Source: JAHKLT01 sp046197865 (GTDB taxonomy: Archaea; Methanobacteriota; Methanobacteria; Methanobacteriales; Methanobacteriaceae). From it: 64,000 bases of DNA. Below the pieces are notes generated by a model, which saw only the letters and a list, made by a program, of their open reading frames with translations, did no database searches and had not been told where the DNA came from. The translations under genes and the position numbers were made by a program. Location of the stretch: positions 1,240,001-1,304,000 of the forward strand of contig NZ_CP166990.1 of the NCBI RefSeq assembly GCF_046197865.1, read 5' to 3'. Positions 45,501-53,368 of this stretch are shown one piece after another (within the stretch, counting starts at the first letter, position 1; every line of letters begins with the position of its first letter).

Positions 45501-48500
45501 AACAACACCAGTAACATTACCAAGAACACGGAAAACCAAAATCAAAGAAGCATTACCCTTAGAAGCTAAAACACCAGTATAATTCCATCTACCATTACCA
45601 GCATATACCCAAAGATCTTGATCATTATTAGAAACTAATTCCAAACCATTATGAGAATAATCAATCACATAAATTTCAGAAGCACTTGTACTACCTCTAT
45701 TATAAACAGTAATATTATAACTAATCAAATCACCAACATTAGCAGATGAAACATTAGCTTTCTTAATAATATCTAAAGTAACATTAGTTAATACAATAAC
45801 AGTTGTATTATTTGTAACATTGTTAGTTTCATTACTTTTAACAGTAATTGTATTATTAACAAGACCAGTTACATTACCTGTAACTTTAAAGATTAAAGTT
45901 AAAGTAATATTTTTTCCACCTTCTAAAGTTCCATTATAAGTCCATTTATTAGGGCCAGTAAAAATCCATCCCTGAATATTTGTATTAGTTAAATTTAAAC
46001 CATCAGGCAAAGTTTCAATTACATAAACACCAGTAGCATTAGTAGAACCAACATTTTTAATAGTAATATTGTATTCAACTAAATCTCCAACATTTGCACT
46101 AGAAACATTAGATTTTTTAATAGCTTCTAAAGTAACATTATTCGTTTTAATTGTAGTATTATTAGTAATATTTTTTGTTTCATTACTTTTAACAGTAACA
46201 ACATTAGTAATATTACCAGTCACATTGCCTGAGACTTTAAAACGTAAAATAAGAGTAACATTTCCACCTGCAGCTAAAACAAAATTATAAGTCCATTTAT
46301 TTTTAGTATCCCATTGCCAACCAGGAACGGCATTAGTAATTAAATCTAAACCATTCGGTATGCTTTCAGTGACACTCACATTATGAGCACCAGTATTTCC
46401 TCTATTGTAAACAGTAATATTATATTCAATTATATCTCCAACATTAGCTGTAGTTACACTTGCTATTTTAATAACATCTAATGTAACATTTGTAATTGTA
46501 ATATTTGTACTAGTAGTATTATTACCTTCGGGATCTTGTTTAGAAGTAATATTTACTGTATTATTAATTATATCATTAACTTTTCCAACAACTTTAAACA
46601 GTATTGTTAAAGTAACTGTATTTCCACTTGTTAAATTTTCATTTAAAGACCAAATAAGATTATTTGGATCTTTAGTCCATAAGCCATTATTTGTATAATT
46701 ATAATATTCTAAACCTTCAGGAAGATATTCCGTAAGATTTACTTCAGATGCATTACCATCACCAATATTTTTGATTGTAATTGTATAGTTAATTATATCT
46801 CCAACATTAGCTTGAGTAATATCAATTGTTTTATTTACATCAAATACAGGTTTTTTAATATCTAATATTCCTATATAAATGTTTAAGTTACTAAAATCTG
46901 GAAGAACACCAGCATAATCACCAGTAATAACTTGTATTCCATGTCCAATAGCTTCATAGTTTATATAATATATTCCAGTATTAGGATCATATGTACCAAT
47001 ACTGCTTATATCGGTTCCATTTATTCTAAATGTTATATTTAATCCAGCGATTCTATTTCCCATATCGTCAACTAACCATGCAGGAATATTAACAATATCT
47101 CCATAGTTAACGATTTCAGTTTTATTTTCAAAAAAGGTTATATTCACTTCAGATGTTATTTGACCATAATTATAAATTTTAATTTCAAATAAACTTTCAA
47201 TAATATTATTTTCTAAATACAATTTTCCCATATTATAAATAATTCCCAATTTATCATAAGGATCCTTTTTTGTGCCTTCTGGACTTTTTGAATCAAAATG
47301 ATAAAATTCATTATTAGAAACAGTAGCATGAGCATTATTTCCAACAAAAATACCACTACTATTAGTATTTATTGCACCATATGAATTATATTCTGTGTTA
47401 TTGATAAATGTATTATTATTAATAACAACAGTAATCACATTAGCAACATTTCCATTCGCATATCCAATTCCAATAGCTCCACCATCATATGCATAATTAT
47501 TTTTAAAAGTACAATTTTCAATAAGATAAACAGGTTTATTTGATCCAGCAGCTCCTAAAGATAAAGCTCCACCGCCTTGTTTATTAGCAGCGTCACCACC
47601 ACGAGCCAAAAGATTATGTTCAAATATACAATTTGTAATAGTAGCATCACGTATTGAAGCAATAGCTCCACCTCCAGACCATGAAGCAGTATTATTTTCA
47701 AATATAGCTCCATCTATAAAAGTAACCTGTCCAACATTTAAAGCTCCACCATGAGATCCAAAGTTATTATAAAATTCATTTCTTCCAGTTACATGTAATG
47801 TATATCCTGCATTATTACTTGCATAAAGAGCTCCACCATTATTAGCAGCTCTATTATTATCAAAAAGATTAGTTCCATTAATTGTAAGGTCACTTCTATC
47901 TAAAGTTATAGCTCCACCATTACCAGTACCCGCAACACTCCTAGCAGAGTTATTTATAAATTCATTATTTCCATTTATTAAACTGTTTACATTATAATCA
48001 AGATAAATAGCTCCACCTGTAGGAGTACCCTCAACAGATGCAGCAGTATTATTATAAAATTTATTTGTTCCATCAATTATTAAACTAGTTGATGTAGTTC
48101 TTACATGTCCTGCACGAATTGCGCCACCTTTATAAGCAGTATTATTTCTAAAAATATTGTTTCCAGTTATAGTGAGCGTACTTGCTCCAAAATCTATTGC
48201 TCCACCAGCACCTTCTGTTGAAGAAGCATTACCTATTGCCCTATTATTTTCAAATACATTATTTCCAATTAAAATTAAATTAGCAGAAGATGTTCCTCCA
48301 CCAACCATGACAGCACCACCGTGCTGAGCAGTGTTATTTCTAAAAATAGAATTTTTTATAGTTATATCACCAGCAGAAGGAACAGCTCTAATAGCTCCAC
48401 CTTCTCTTAAAGCAGTATTGTTTTCAAAAGTACAATTATCAATTAAAATATTATACGAAGAATCATAAATTCTAATAGCTCCTCCACCACTACCATTTAC

Positions 48501-48956
48501 ATCATCACCATTATATCCATTAATAATTGTTAGATTTTTTACAGTTATATCATATGAATTTGTAAATCTAAATACATAGTCAAAAAAGTTTGCATTGATT
48601 GTATGGCCTTGACCATCAATTGTTATACCATTTAATCCATTAATATTTAAAAATCCAGATCCAATAAAAGAAAAATCAGACCCTATAACTATTACATCAT
48701 TACTTAATAAATTTCCCGCTGTATTAAGATTTAATAAGTCAGCTTGACTATTTACTGTACGTGTAGCAAATAGACTAATTTCTCCTTCTAGGATGACTTC
48801 ATCATCATTTATTTCTATAGTTGCATAATTTATTTCATTTTGAATAGTTTCATTTTCAATAGTTAACTCATTGTCAATAGCTGATATACTCGTTATTGAA
48901 AACATTACCGATAATACCAAAGCAATGATTATCAGCGACTTTTTATCCAATTTCAT
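36498..48956 (-). CDS. Giant membrane-anchored adhesin-like protein 1 (27 DUF11 repeats)
   Basis: A 4152-aa secreted surface protein. Signal peptide at about residues 1-27 (MKLDKKSLIIIALVLSVMF.. to SISA). Residues about 60-620 are a beta-helix of polymorphic-outer-membrane-type repeats (FENNTA / GGAI motifs). Residues about 700-3907 hold 27 DUF11-type beta-sandwich repeats. Two Ig-like domains with NGTVILTLPDG-type motifs follow, then a PTPGPTPTPTPSP spacer, and a C-terminal anchor TGNPIALLLLVLISG with tail RRKL. GGAGGT precedes the ATG. The repeats are cysteine-free and dense in N-glycosylation sequons. Probably a cell-wall-spanning stalk for attachment; its ligand is unknown. Confidence 0.93.
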   Translation of the reverse strand: MKLDKKSLIIIALVLSVMFSITSISAIDNELTIENETIQNEINYATIEINDDEVILEGEISLFATRTVNSQADLLNLNTAGNLLSNDVIVIGSDFSFIGSGFLNINGLNGITIDGQGHTINANFFDYVFRFTNSYDITVKNLTIINGYNGDDVNGSGGGAIRIYDSSYNILIDNCTFENNTALREGGAIRAVPSAGDITIKNSIFRNNTAQHGGAVMVGGGTSSANLILIGNNVFENNRAIGNASSTEGAGGAIDFGASTLTITGNNIFRNNTAYKGGAIRAGHVRTTSTSLIIDGTNKFYNNTAASVEGTPTGGAIYLDYNVNSLINGNNEFINNSARSVAGTGNGGAITLDRSDLTINGTNLFDNNRAANNGGALYASNNAGYTLHVTGRNEFYNNFGSHGGALNVGQVTFIDGAIFENNTASWSGGGAIASIRDATITNCIFEHNLLARGGDAANKQGGGALSLGAAGSNKPVYLIENCTFKNNYAYDGGAIGIGYANGNVANVITVVINNNTFINNTEYNSYGAINTNSSGIFVGNNAHATVSNNEFYHFDSKSPEGTKKDPYDKLGIIYNMGKLYLENNIIESLFEIKIYNYGQITSEVNITFFENKTEIVNYGDIVNIPAWLVDDMGNRIAGLNITFRINGTDISSIGTYDPNTGIYYINYEAIGHGIQVITGDYAGVLPDFSNLNIYIGILDIKKPVFDVNKTIDITQANVGDIINYTITIKNIGDGNASEVNLTEYLPEGLEYYNYTNNGLWTKDPNNLIWSLNENLTSGNTVTLTILFKVVGKVNDIINNTVNITSKQDPEGNNTTSTNITITNVTLDVIKIASVTTANVGDIIEYNITVYNRGNTGAHNVSVTESIPNGLDLITNAVPGWQWDTKNKWTYNFVLAAGGNVTLILRFKVSGNVTGNITNVVTVKSNETKNITNNTTIKTNNVTLEAIKKSNVSSANVGDLVEYNITIKNVGSTNATGVYVIETLPDGLNLTNTNIQGWIFTGPNKWTYNGTLEGGKNITLTLIFKVTGNVTGLVNNTITVKSNETNNVTNNTTVIVLTNVTLDIIKKANVSSANVGDLISYNITVYNRGSTSASEIYVIDYSHNGLELVSNNDQDLWVYAGNGRWNYTGVLASKGNASLILVFRVLGNVTGVVNNTVVTKSNETKNSTNNTTGVNVTNVNLTVVKVANVSSANVGDLISYNITVTNIGTSNATGVYVIDYLHNGLELVSNNDQGLWVYAGNGRWNYTGVLASKGNASLILVFRVLGNVTGVVNNTVVTKSNETKNSTNNTTGVNVTNVNLTVVKVANVSSANVGDLISYNITVTNIGTSNATGVYVIDYLHNGLELVSNNDQGLWVYAGNGRWNYTGVLASKGNASLILVFRVLGNVTGVVNNTVVTKSNETKNSTNNTTGVNVTNVNLTVVKVANVSSANVGDLISYNITVTNIGTSNATGVYVIDYLHNGLELVSNNDQGLWVYAGNGRWNYTGVLASKGNASLILVFRVLGNVTGVVNNTVVTKSNETKNSTNNTTGVNVTNVNLTVVKVANVSSANVGDLISYNITVTNIGTSNATGVYVIDYLHNGLELVSNNDQGLWVYAGNGRWNYTGVLASKGNASLILVFRVLGNVTGVVNNTVVTKSNETKNSTNNTTGVNVTNVNLTVVKVANVSSANVGDLISYNITVTNIGTSNATGVYVIDYLHNGLELVSNNDQGLWVYAGNGRWNYTGVLASKGNASLILVFRVLGNVTGVVNNTVVTKSNETKNSTNNTTGVNVTNVNLTVVKVANVSSANVGDLISYNITVTNIGTSNATGVYVIDYLHNGLELVSNNDQGLWVYAGNGRWNYTGVLASKGNASLILVFRVLGNVTGVVNNTVVTKSNETKNSTNNTTGVNVTNVNLTVVKVANVSSANVGDLISYNITVTNIGTSNATGVYVIDYLHNGLELVSNNDQGLWVYAGNGRWNYTGVLAPKGNASLILVFRVLGNVTGVVNNTVVTKSNETKNSTNNTTGVNVTNVNLTVVKVANVSSANIGDLISYNITVTNIGTSNATGVYVIDYLHNGLELVSNNDQGLWVYAGNGRWNYTGVLASKGNASLILVFRVLGNVTGVVNNTVVTKSNETKNSTNNTTGVNVTNVNLTVVKVANVSSANVGDLISYNITVTNIGTSNATGVYVIDYLHNGLELVSNNDQGLWVYAGNGRWNYTGVLAPKGNASLILVFRVLGNVTGVVNNTVVTKSNETKNSTNNTTGVNVTNVNLTVVKVANVSSANIGDLIEYNITVTNVGSTNATGVYVVESLPDGLDLIIDDPWTDWVWNNTNKWTYVGNLTSGESVSLILRFRVLGNVTGQVNNTVTVKSNETKNSTNNTTDVNVTNVILDITKKANTTSAIKGDIIEYNITVFNKGNMNATGVYVTESLPDGLQLIDDNNYGKWIKNGTNRWDYNGTLENGTNIVLTLRFRVLGNVTGQVNNTVTVKSNETKNSTNNTTTIDVTNVTLEVIKSANVSSANIGDLIEYNITVTNVGSTNATVVKVTESFPDGLNLTSYNVDGWTFVGDRSWTYNGNVTSGESVTLTLVFKVLGNVTGQVNNTVTVKSNETKNSTNNTTDVNLTNVTLSVIKSANVSSANIGDLIEYNITVTNVGSTNATVVKVTESFPDGLNLTSYNVDGWTFVGDRSWTYNGNVTSGESVTLTLVFKVLGNVTGQVNNTVTVKSNETKNSTNNTTTIDVTNVTLEVIKSANVSSANIGDLIEYNITVTNVGSTNATVVKVTESFPDGLNLTSYNVDGWTFVGDRSWTYNGNVTSGESVTLTLVFKVLGNVTGQVNNTVTVKSNETKNSTNNTTDVNLTNVTLEVIKSANVSSANIGDLIEYNITVTNVGSTNATVVKVTESFPDGLNLTSYNVDGWTFVGDRSWTYNGNVTSGESVTLTLVFKVLGNVTGQVNNTVTVKSNETKNSTNNTTDVNLTNVTLEVIKSANVSSANIGDLIEYNITVTNVGSTNATVVKVTESFPDGLNLTSYNVDGWTFVGDRSWTYNGNVTSGESVTLTLVFKVLGNVTGQVNNTVTVKSNETKNSTNNTTDVNLTNVTLSVIKSANVSSANIGDLIEYNITVTNVGSTNATVVKVTESFPDGLNLTSYNVDGWTFVGDRSWTYNGNVTSGESVTLTLVFKVLGNVTGQVNNTVTVKSNETKNSTNNTTGVNVTNVNLSVIKSANVSSANIGDLIEYNITVTNVGSTNATVVKVTESFPDGLNLTSYNVDGWTFVGDRSWTYNGNVTSGESVTLTLVFKVLGNVTGQVNNTVTVKSNETKNSTNNTTDVNLTNVTLSVIKSANVSSANIGDLIEYNITVTNVGSTNATVVKVTESFPDGLNLTSYNVDGWTFVGDRSWTYNGNVTSGESVTLTLVFKVLGNVTGQVNNTVTVKSNETKNSTNNTTGVNVTNVNLSVIKSANVSSANIGDLIEYNITVTNVGSTNATVVKVTESFPDGLNLTSYNVDGWTFVGDRSWTYNGNVTSGESVTLTLVFKVLGNVTGQVNNTVTVKSNETKNSTNNTTDVNLTNVTLSVIKSANVSSANVGDLVEYNITVTNVGSTNATVVTVSEVFPDGLNLTNTNVNGWTYNGDRSWTYNGNLTAGENVTLTLVFKVLGNVTGQVNNTVTVKSNETKNSTNNTTDVNLTNVTLSVIKSANVSSANVGDLVEYNITVTNVGSTNATVVKVTESFPDGLNLTNTNVNGWTYNGDRSWTYNGNLTAGENVTLTLVFKVLGNVTGQVNNTVTVKSNETKNSTNNTTDVNLTNVTLDISKIPSNTSIKFNEYLNYTIIITNLGTTGATGITVIDQIPVGLTYVGFSGDGWYYDNSTGKWIYNNVLAGGNTTELVLTFLVNGAANVTYIINNTVNVTSNQTPGGNNTTSNNTNVSKLHTVSMVIGFTSKAGQTVLITGTVYDEHGDPITGPAKVTMPNGEVIDVSVVNGMFSFNWTVPYGIKIGYGNISVAYDGNEIYYPSNGTNITLILKLHTNTTVEDVTGKPGENVIIRGNVTDENGNTVPNGTVILTLPDGFKVTVPVVDGKFEYPWTIPKNFKKGKYPIHAEFLENEYYYGSNGTGTLTVIVDPTPGPTPTPTPSPNDDDNDSNLDIENTMEKTGNPIALLLLVLISGLLIPLRRKL
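37604..41497 (-). repeat. Tandem array B: 11 units of 354 bp inside adhesin 1
   Basis: Eleven in-frame 118-aa DUF11 units. Nine are almost identical at DNA level: the landmark ACCAACAAAAG recurs at 38484, 38838, 39192, 39546, 39900, 40254, 40608, 40962 and 41316, exactly 354 bp apart. The two C-terminal-most units carry GWTYNGDRSW instead of GWTFVGDRSW. Linker variants DVNLTNVTL, GVNVTNVNL and TIDVTNVTL are shuffled between units. Confidence 0.95.
42211..45423 (-). repeat. Tandem array A: 9 units of 357 bp inside adhesin 1
   Basis: Nine in-frame 119-aa DUF11 units. The landmark GGCCCTGATC occurs at 42401 and then every 357 bp up to 45257. Units differ by only a few bases, giving Ser/Pro (LASKG or LAPKG) and Val/Ile (SANVGD or SANIGD) variants. 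A tenth, diverged unit (DQDLW) lies on the N-terminal side. Confidence 0.95.
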
Positions 48957-49294
48957 AAATTACCTCCCATTTTTATTTATTAAAAAATCCAACTTCGTAT
49001 TGAATTATATAGAATATCTACAAAGTATGAAATATTCAATTAAAATTGATTTTAATTACATAGTAGATATTTCTTATACAATACTATTTATTGATTTAAA
49101 CAAATATAATAGTTTTGCTTCATGAAAATTGTTTAAAAACGAAAAACGAACAAAAAAATAAAACTATATAATAAAATAAAAAAATAGATTAAAATTGAAC
49201 ATTGTATAATTTAATTAAAAAGTTGTATTAAATTATTAATAGGATTTTAAATAGCTAAGAGTTAATAAAAAATAAAAAAAGATATTGAAATTAA
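48957..49294. other. Intergenic region upstream of adhesin 1, with promoter
   Basis: No gene seen. Minus-strand CTATATAAT (about 49004-49012) is a good TATA box about 52 bp before the adhesin 1 ATG, predicting a leader of about 26 nt with GGAGGT. The rest is AT-rich, including an ACGAAAAACGAAC stretch near 49139, with no clear dyad. Confidence 0.5.
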
Positions 49295-49612
49295 TTAATT
49301 AGAACTAAGTCCATAATTCCAATTATTAATTCCTCCATCAAGAACAAAAATATTTGTATATCCTAAATCGCGAAGTTTTTCAGCAGCTATTTTACTTCTA
49401 CGACCGGATTTACAATATAAGAGAATTTTCTTATTTTTATCTCCTACTTCCCTTAAAATATCTTCATCAATTACATCTAAAGGCATTGAAATACTTCCAG
49501 CAATATGACCTTCATTATATTCTTCATTTGATCTAACATCAATAAGTAAAATATTTTTATCTTCATTTAACATATTGTGCGCATCTTCAGGACTTAATAA
49601 AGTAAAATCCAT
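49295..49612 (-). CDS. Rhodanese-like sulfurtransferase
   Basis: A single-domain rhodanese of 105 aa. It has LLIDVRSNEEYNEGHIAGSI (residues 22-41) and the active-site loop YCKSGRRS with Cys67. The basic loop suggests a persulfide carrier rather than a phosphatase. Cytosolic, with no signal. GAGGTGAT precedes the ATG. It lies alone between two adhesin genes on the same strand, without obvious functional link. Confidence 0.92.
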   Translation of the reverse strand: MDFTLLSPEDAHNMLNEDKNILLIDVRSNEEYNEGHIAGSISMPLDVIDEDILREVGDKNKKILLYCKSGRRSKIAAEKLRDLGYTNIFVLDGGINNWNYGLSSN

Positions 49613-49690
49613 TTTATCACCTCAAAATATCTTATATTATTATATGTTTTTTAAAGTTTAAATAAATTTTTAATTAAAAAAAAAGAAAAA

Positions 49691-49712
49691 AAGAAAATTT
49701 TATAATTTTCTT
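49691..49712 (-). terminator. Hairpin formed by the last codons of adhesin 2
   Basis: AAGAAAATT (49691-49699) and AATTTTCTT (49704-49712), perfect 9 bp, with the stop codon in the loop. T-runs follow on the coding strand. Same design as at the end of adhesin 1. Confidence 0.55.
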
Positions 49713-52700
49713 CTTATAGGTATGAATAAACTACTTAAAATAGCTATTAATAAAATAGCTAAAGGATTACCAGTTTTTTTCATAACATTTTCATTTAATG
49801 AACTACTTACATGATTATTAATTAAGTTATTAGTTAAATTATTAGTAGTAGTTTCATTAGTACTATTATTTGGTATTGAATTTTCACCTGCAATAACTAT
49901 TAAATTACTAATAGCACTAGATCCATAGTAATGATCATTTTCTATAAATTCTGCACTAATTGGATATTTGCCTTCAATAAAACTATCTGGAATAGTCCAA
50001 TCATAGCTAAATATTCCATTTAAAACATTTACATTAACTTTTGAACCATCTACTAAAGTTAATATTAAAACGCCTTCTCTAACAGGATTATTTTTCTCAT
50101 CATAAACAGTTCCATAAATAGTTACAATATCCCCAACTTTGCCAGTTACATCATTAACTGTTGTTATAGTTTTTAATTTAAGAACTGTTGCAATACCATG
50201 AGCTTCAGATGATTCATAATAATTATTTCCTTTATAATAATCATCAGTACCATAAACACCAATTTTAAAATTATAAGGAATAGTCCAATCATAGCTAAAA
50301 GCACCATCTATTACATTAATTATAACATTTTCACCATTTGGCAATGCCATAGTAATATTACCACTAATAGGATTACCTTTTTCATCATATACAGTTCCAT
50401 TAAAAGTAACAGTATCTCCTTGATAAGCTGTAACATTATTAATTGTAGTTATTGTTTGTAATTTTAAAACATTTGTATTATTGCTGGTTATATTCTCATT
50501 AGGAGTTTGATTAGAACCAATATTTACTGTGTTATTAATAATACTAGGAGCATTATTTTCTACTTTAAATATTAAAGTTAATTGAGTAATTTCACCAGAT
50601 TTTAAAATATTTTCATAAATCCATTTATTAGTTAAATTATTATAAGTCCAATTAAGACCAGTAAAACCTAAATAACTTAAATAATTTGGAATATAATCTT
50701 TTAATTCTATATTACTAGCATCAGATAAACCAATGTTTTTAATATTAATAGTATAGTTAATTGAATCTCCATATTTTAAACTACTTGTTGATGGTACTTT
50801 TGAAATTTCAAAAATAACATTTGTTAAGTTAGTATTAGGGCTTGTAGTATTATCTGGAATTAAAGTTTGATTAGTGTTCATAAAAATTGTGTTATTAGTT
50901 ATACCTACATAATCTCCATTTACTTTAAAAAGTAATGTTAATTTAGTAGATTCTCCTGGTTTTAAATTTATATTGTAAATCCAATTATAATCATTAATTT
51001 TTTCCCAATTATTACCTATAAAACTTATATAATCTAAACCAATAGGAATAGAATCATTAATAGTTAAATTAGTGAGATTTATAGTACCATTATTGTAAAT
51101 AGTAATAGTGTAAGTTAGATTATCACCAATATTTGCAGTATCTTTATTTACAGTTTTATTAAGGTTTATTGTTCCTAGTTTAATTTCTAATATAACATCT
51201 TCATCATCAGATATAGCTCTAATAAACTCATATTCACCTTGAGCTATTAAGCTTATTGAAGTAATTCTAATATCACCAGTGGTTATTTTTCCATTTTTAT
51301 CATATGGTGTAACAAGAAAATGTGGTAATTTACTATCATTATTGTTTGAACCATTGAATAAGCTTAGTTTATAGCTTAAAACCATAGCATATATATCACT
51401 TGCATTTATTGTTGCATTAGTAGTTGTATTAAAGTCTCCTGCAGATAGTTCTAATACATACCAGTTAGTAAAATTAAGATTATCTCCTGTATTAGTTAAT
51501 TGATCTGTAGGATCATTTCTACCCCACCAATTTAAATTAGCATTAGTATTATTTCCTGTATTTTCTAGTCCAATTTCTTTATTTTTATAAATACGGTTAT
51601 AATTATATGTATTATTATATCCTGTAGATATAATACCAATGTTATTTCCTAATATATTAGAACTAGCAATATAATTATTATTATAGTTTTTTGAAATATT
51701 AAAGCCATATCCAGTATTATTGATTACATATAAATGTGAAATAATATTACTATTTCCCCTAACATTTACACCATTGTCATTTAAAGTAATAATATTATAG
51801 TATTCATCATTCATTGAAATAGAATCATTTAAGATTCCTAAACTATTATTATTACCATAAATATCAATAGCTATATTATTATAAGTTATAGAATTATTAA
51901 AAATATTTAATTTTGCATTACTAAACTGTACAAGTACACCTGCAACACTATTATTAGTAATATTATTTCCATTTAAAGCAATTAATGAACTGTATAATTG
52001 AACTCCATTTTTATTATTATCATATACATTATTATTTGAAATTGTTCCTCTCATACCTCTAAATACAGCACCAGTTCCTTCATTTTGATATATTGTATTA
52101 TTATTAATTAAAGTTAAATCTCCACTACTTGAAACTTCAATTCCACTTGCTGCATTATTAAAAATTGTATTATCTTCAATATAACAATTAAATCCTTGGT
52201 TATAAATTCCATGACCATTTAAGGCTCCGTTTAATTTTTTAGTGTCTTTTATAATATTATTTTTTATTAAAACATAGTTACTTGTAATATTTTTATCATG
52301 ATTTGTATTCTGATTTTTAATTCCATAGTTTGTATTATTTATAAGTGTATTATTTTCTATTATAACATGATCACAATCATTTCTAATACCCATACCAACA
52401 TTATTTTCTATAATATTACCTGCAATTACAGTTCCAATACCATCATAAGTATTAGCTAAAGCTGCATAATTAGGTTTAAAAATCATTGATCCTACACCAT
52501 TTCCTCTTAAAGTATTATTTAAAATAGAAGCATTAACAGCATAGTTTGCAATTCCATATTTATTACCTTCTACAATATTATTAATTATTGTAGCATTATT
52601 TCCAAAAGTAGTAATTCCATAATTCTTGTATTGATGTTCTTGTCCATCTACAGTTCCCATATTATCTATAACAGTATTATTATAGATATATGTATTAATT

Positions 52701-53158
52701 CCATAAACTATAATCCCATATGAATTCTCTTTAATAATATTATTAGTAATTACAATGTTTGTGAGATTATATTGAGCTTCACCTTCATTATTTCCAATAG
52801 CTACAGTAAATCCTTCAAAATTTAGTCCAGATATTGTAATATTAGATGCTGATAATCTAAAACAATATTCACCAAAACTTTCATGACCTTTTAAAGTTGC
52901 ATTATTATTTGAAATTAAATTTACAGATTTATTTACATTTATTGTATCTCCAATAAAATAATCTCCATTATCAACAAATTCTATTGTATCTCCATCATTT
53001 GCAATATTTATATAGTTTTGGACATCTGTATGATTCATATCTGAGCTTACATTATATGTATTTGCAGAAACTCCACTAATTAAAAAAAACAAAACAAAAA
53101 ATAAAGAGAGAATTAGAATTTCTTTTTTAATATTTACACCTCCTTTGCAATTATACAT
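49700..53158 (-). CDS. Membrane-anchored adhesin-like protein 2
   Basis: Up to 1152 aa. Signal peptide KKEILILSLFFVLFFLISGV..SA ends about residue 32. Residues about 33-560 form a right-handed beta-helix rich in Asn (NNTIINN-type coils, NosD/parallel-beta-helix class). A spacer follows, then two DUF11 domains (about 690-925), two Ig-like domains (about 930-1105), an Asn/Thr-rich linker, and the anchor TGNPLAILLIAILSS with RRKL end. The coordinates use ATG 53158, which has no ribosome-binding site. A perfect site (53137-53146) instead points to an ATT start at 53131, giving 1143 aa. Same C-terminal plan as adhesin 1. Confidence 0.9.
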   Translation of the reverse strand: MYNCKGGVNIKKEILILSLFFVLFFLISGVSANTYNVSSDMNHTDVQNYINIANDGDTIEFVDNGDYFIGDTINVNKSVNLISNNNATLKGHESFGEYCFRLSASNITISGLNFEGFTVAIGNNEGEAQYNLTNIVITNNIIKENSYGIIVYGINTYIYNNTVIDNMGTVDGQEHQYKNYGITTFGNNATIINNIVEGNKYGIANYAVNASILNNTLRGNGVGSMIFKPNYAALANTYDGIGTVIAGNIIENNVGMGIRNDCDHVIIENNTLINNTNYGIKNQNTNHDKNITSNYVLIKNNIIKDTKKLNGALNGHGIYNQGFNCYIEDNTIFNNAASGIEVSSSGDLTLINNNTIYQNEGTGAVFRGMRGTISNNNVYDNNKNGVQLYSSLIALNGNNITNNSVAGVLVQFSNAKLNIFNNSITYNNIAIDIYGNNNSLGILNDSISMNDEYYNIITLNDNGVNVRGNSNIISHLYVINNTGYGFNISKNYNNNYIASSNILGNNIGIISTGYNNTYNYNRIYKNKEIGLENTGNNTNANLNWWGRNDPTDQLTNTGDNLNFTNWYVLELSAGDFNTTTNATINASDIYAMVLSYKLSLFNGSNNNDSKLPHFLVTPYDKNGKITTGDIRITSISLIAQGEYEFIRAISDDEDVILEIKLGTINLNKTVNKDTANIGDNLTYTITIYNNGTINLTNLTINDSIPIGLDYISFIGNNWEKINDYNWIYNINLKPGESTKLTLLFKVNGDYVGITNNTIFMNTNQTLIPDNTTSPNTNLTNVIFEISKVPSTSSLKYGDSINYTINIKNIGLSDASNIELKDYIPNYLSYLGFTGLNWTYNNLTNKWIYENILKSGEITQLTLIFKVENNAPSIINNTVNIGSNQTPNENITSNNTNVLKLQTITTINNVTAYQGDTVTFNGTVYDEKGNPISGNITMALPNGENVIINVIDGAFSYDWTIPYNFKIGVYGTDDYYKGNNYYESSEAHGIATVLKLKTITTVNDVTGKVGDIVTIYGTVYDEKNNPVREGVLILTLVDGSKVNVNVLNGIFSYDWTIPDSFIEGKYPISAEFIENDHYYGSSAISNLIVIAGENSIPNNSTNETTTNNLTNNLINNHVSSSLNENVMKKTGNPLAILLIAILSSLFIPIRRKL
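53137..53146 (-). promoter_or_regulatory. Strong Shine-Dalgarno site that decides the adhesin 2 start
   Basis: Minus-strand AAAGGAGGTG lies inside the frame opened by ATG 53158 and 5 nt before an in-frame ATT codon (53131-53129). No ATG, GTG or TTG is in frame at that distance. Translation from ATT would give a signal peptide beginning directly with the KKEILIL basic-hydrophobic pattern. Confidence 0.5.
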
Positions 53159-53368
53159 ATAATTCTTGTGTAATGAAACTATATAAATATTTTGACAAAT
53201 AATTAAAAATTTAAATATTCAATATGAAATTTTAAAAAAAAATAATAAAAATAATGAAAAATATTCAAAAATACAAAGTAATAACAAAAGAAGTTCTAAA
53301 TAAAAAAAATTAAAGTGAATTTATATTAGACTAAAAATAAAAAAATGAATAATTATTAATTAATCATT

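Noticed and set aside
46069..46290. Plus-strand open frame inside adhesin 1
   Set aside because: It is antisense to the DUF11 repeats, made of low-complexity codons, and has no ribosome-binding site; similar frames elsewhere antisense to real genes were also left out.
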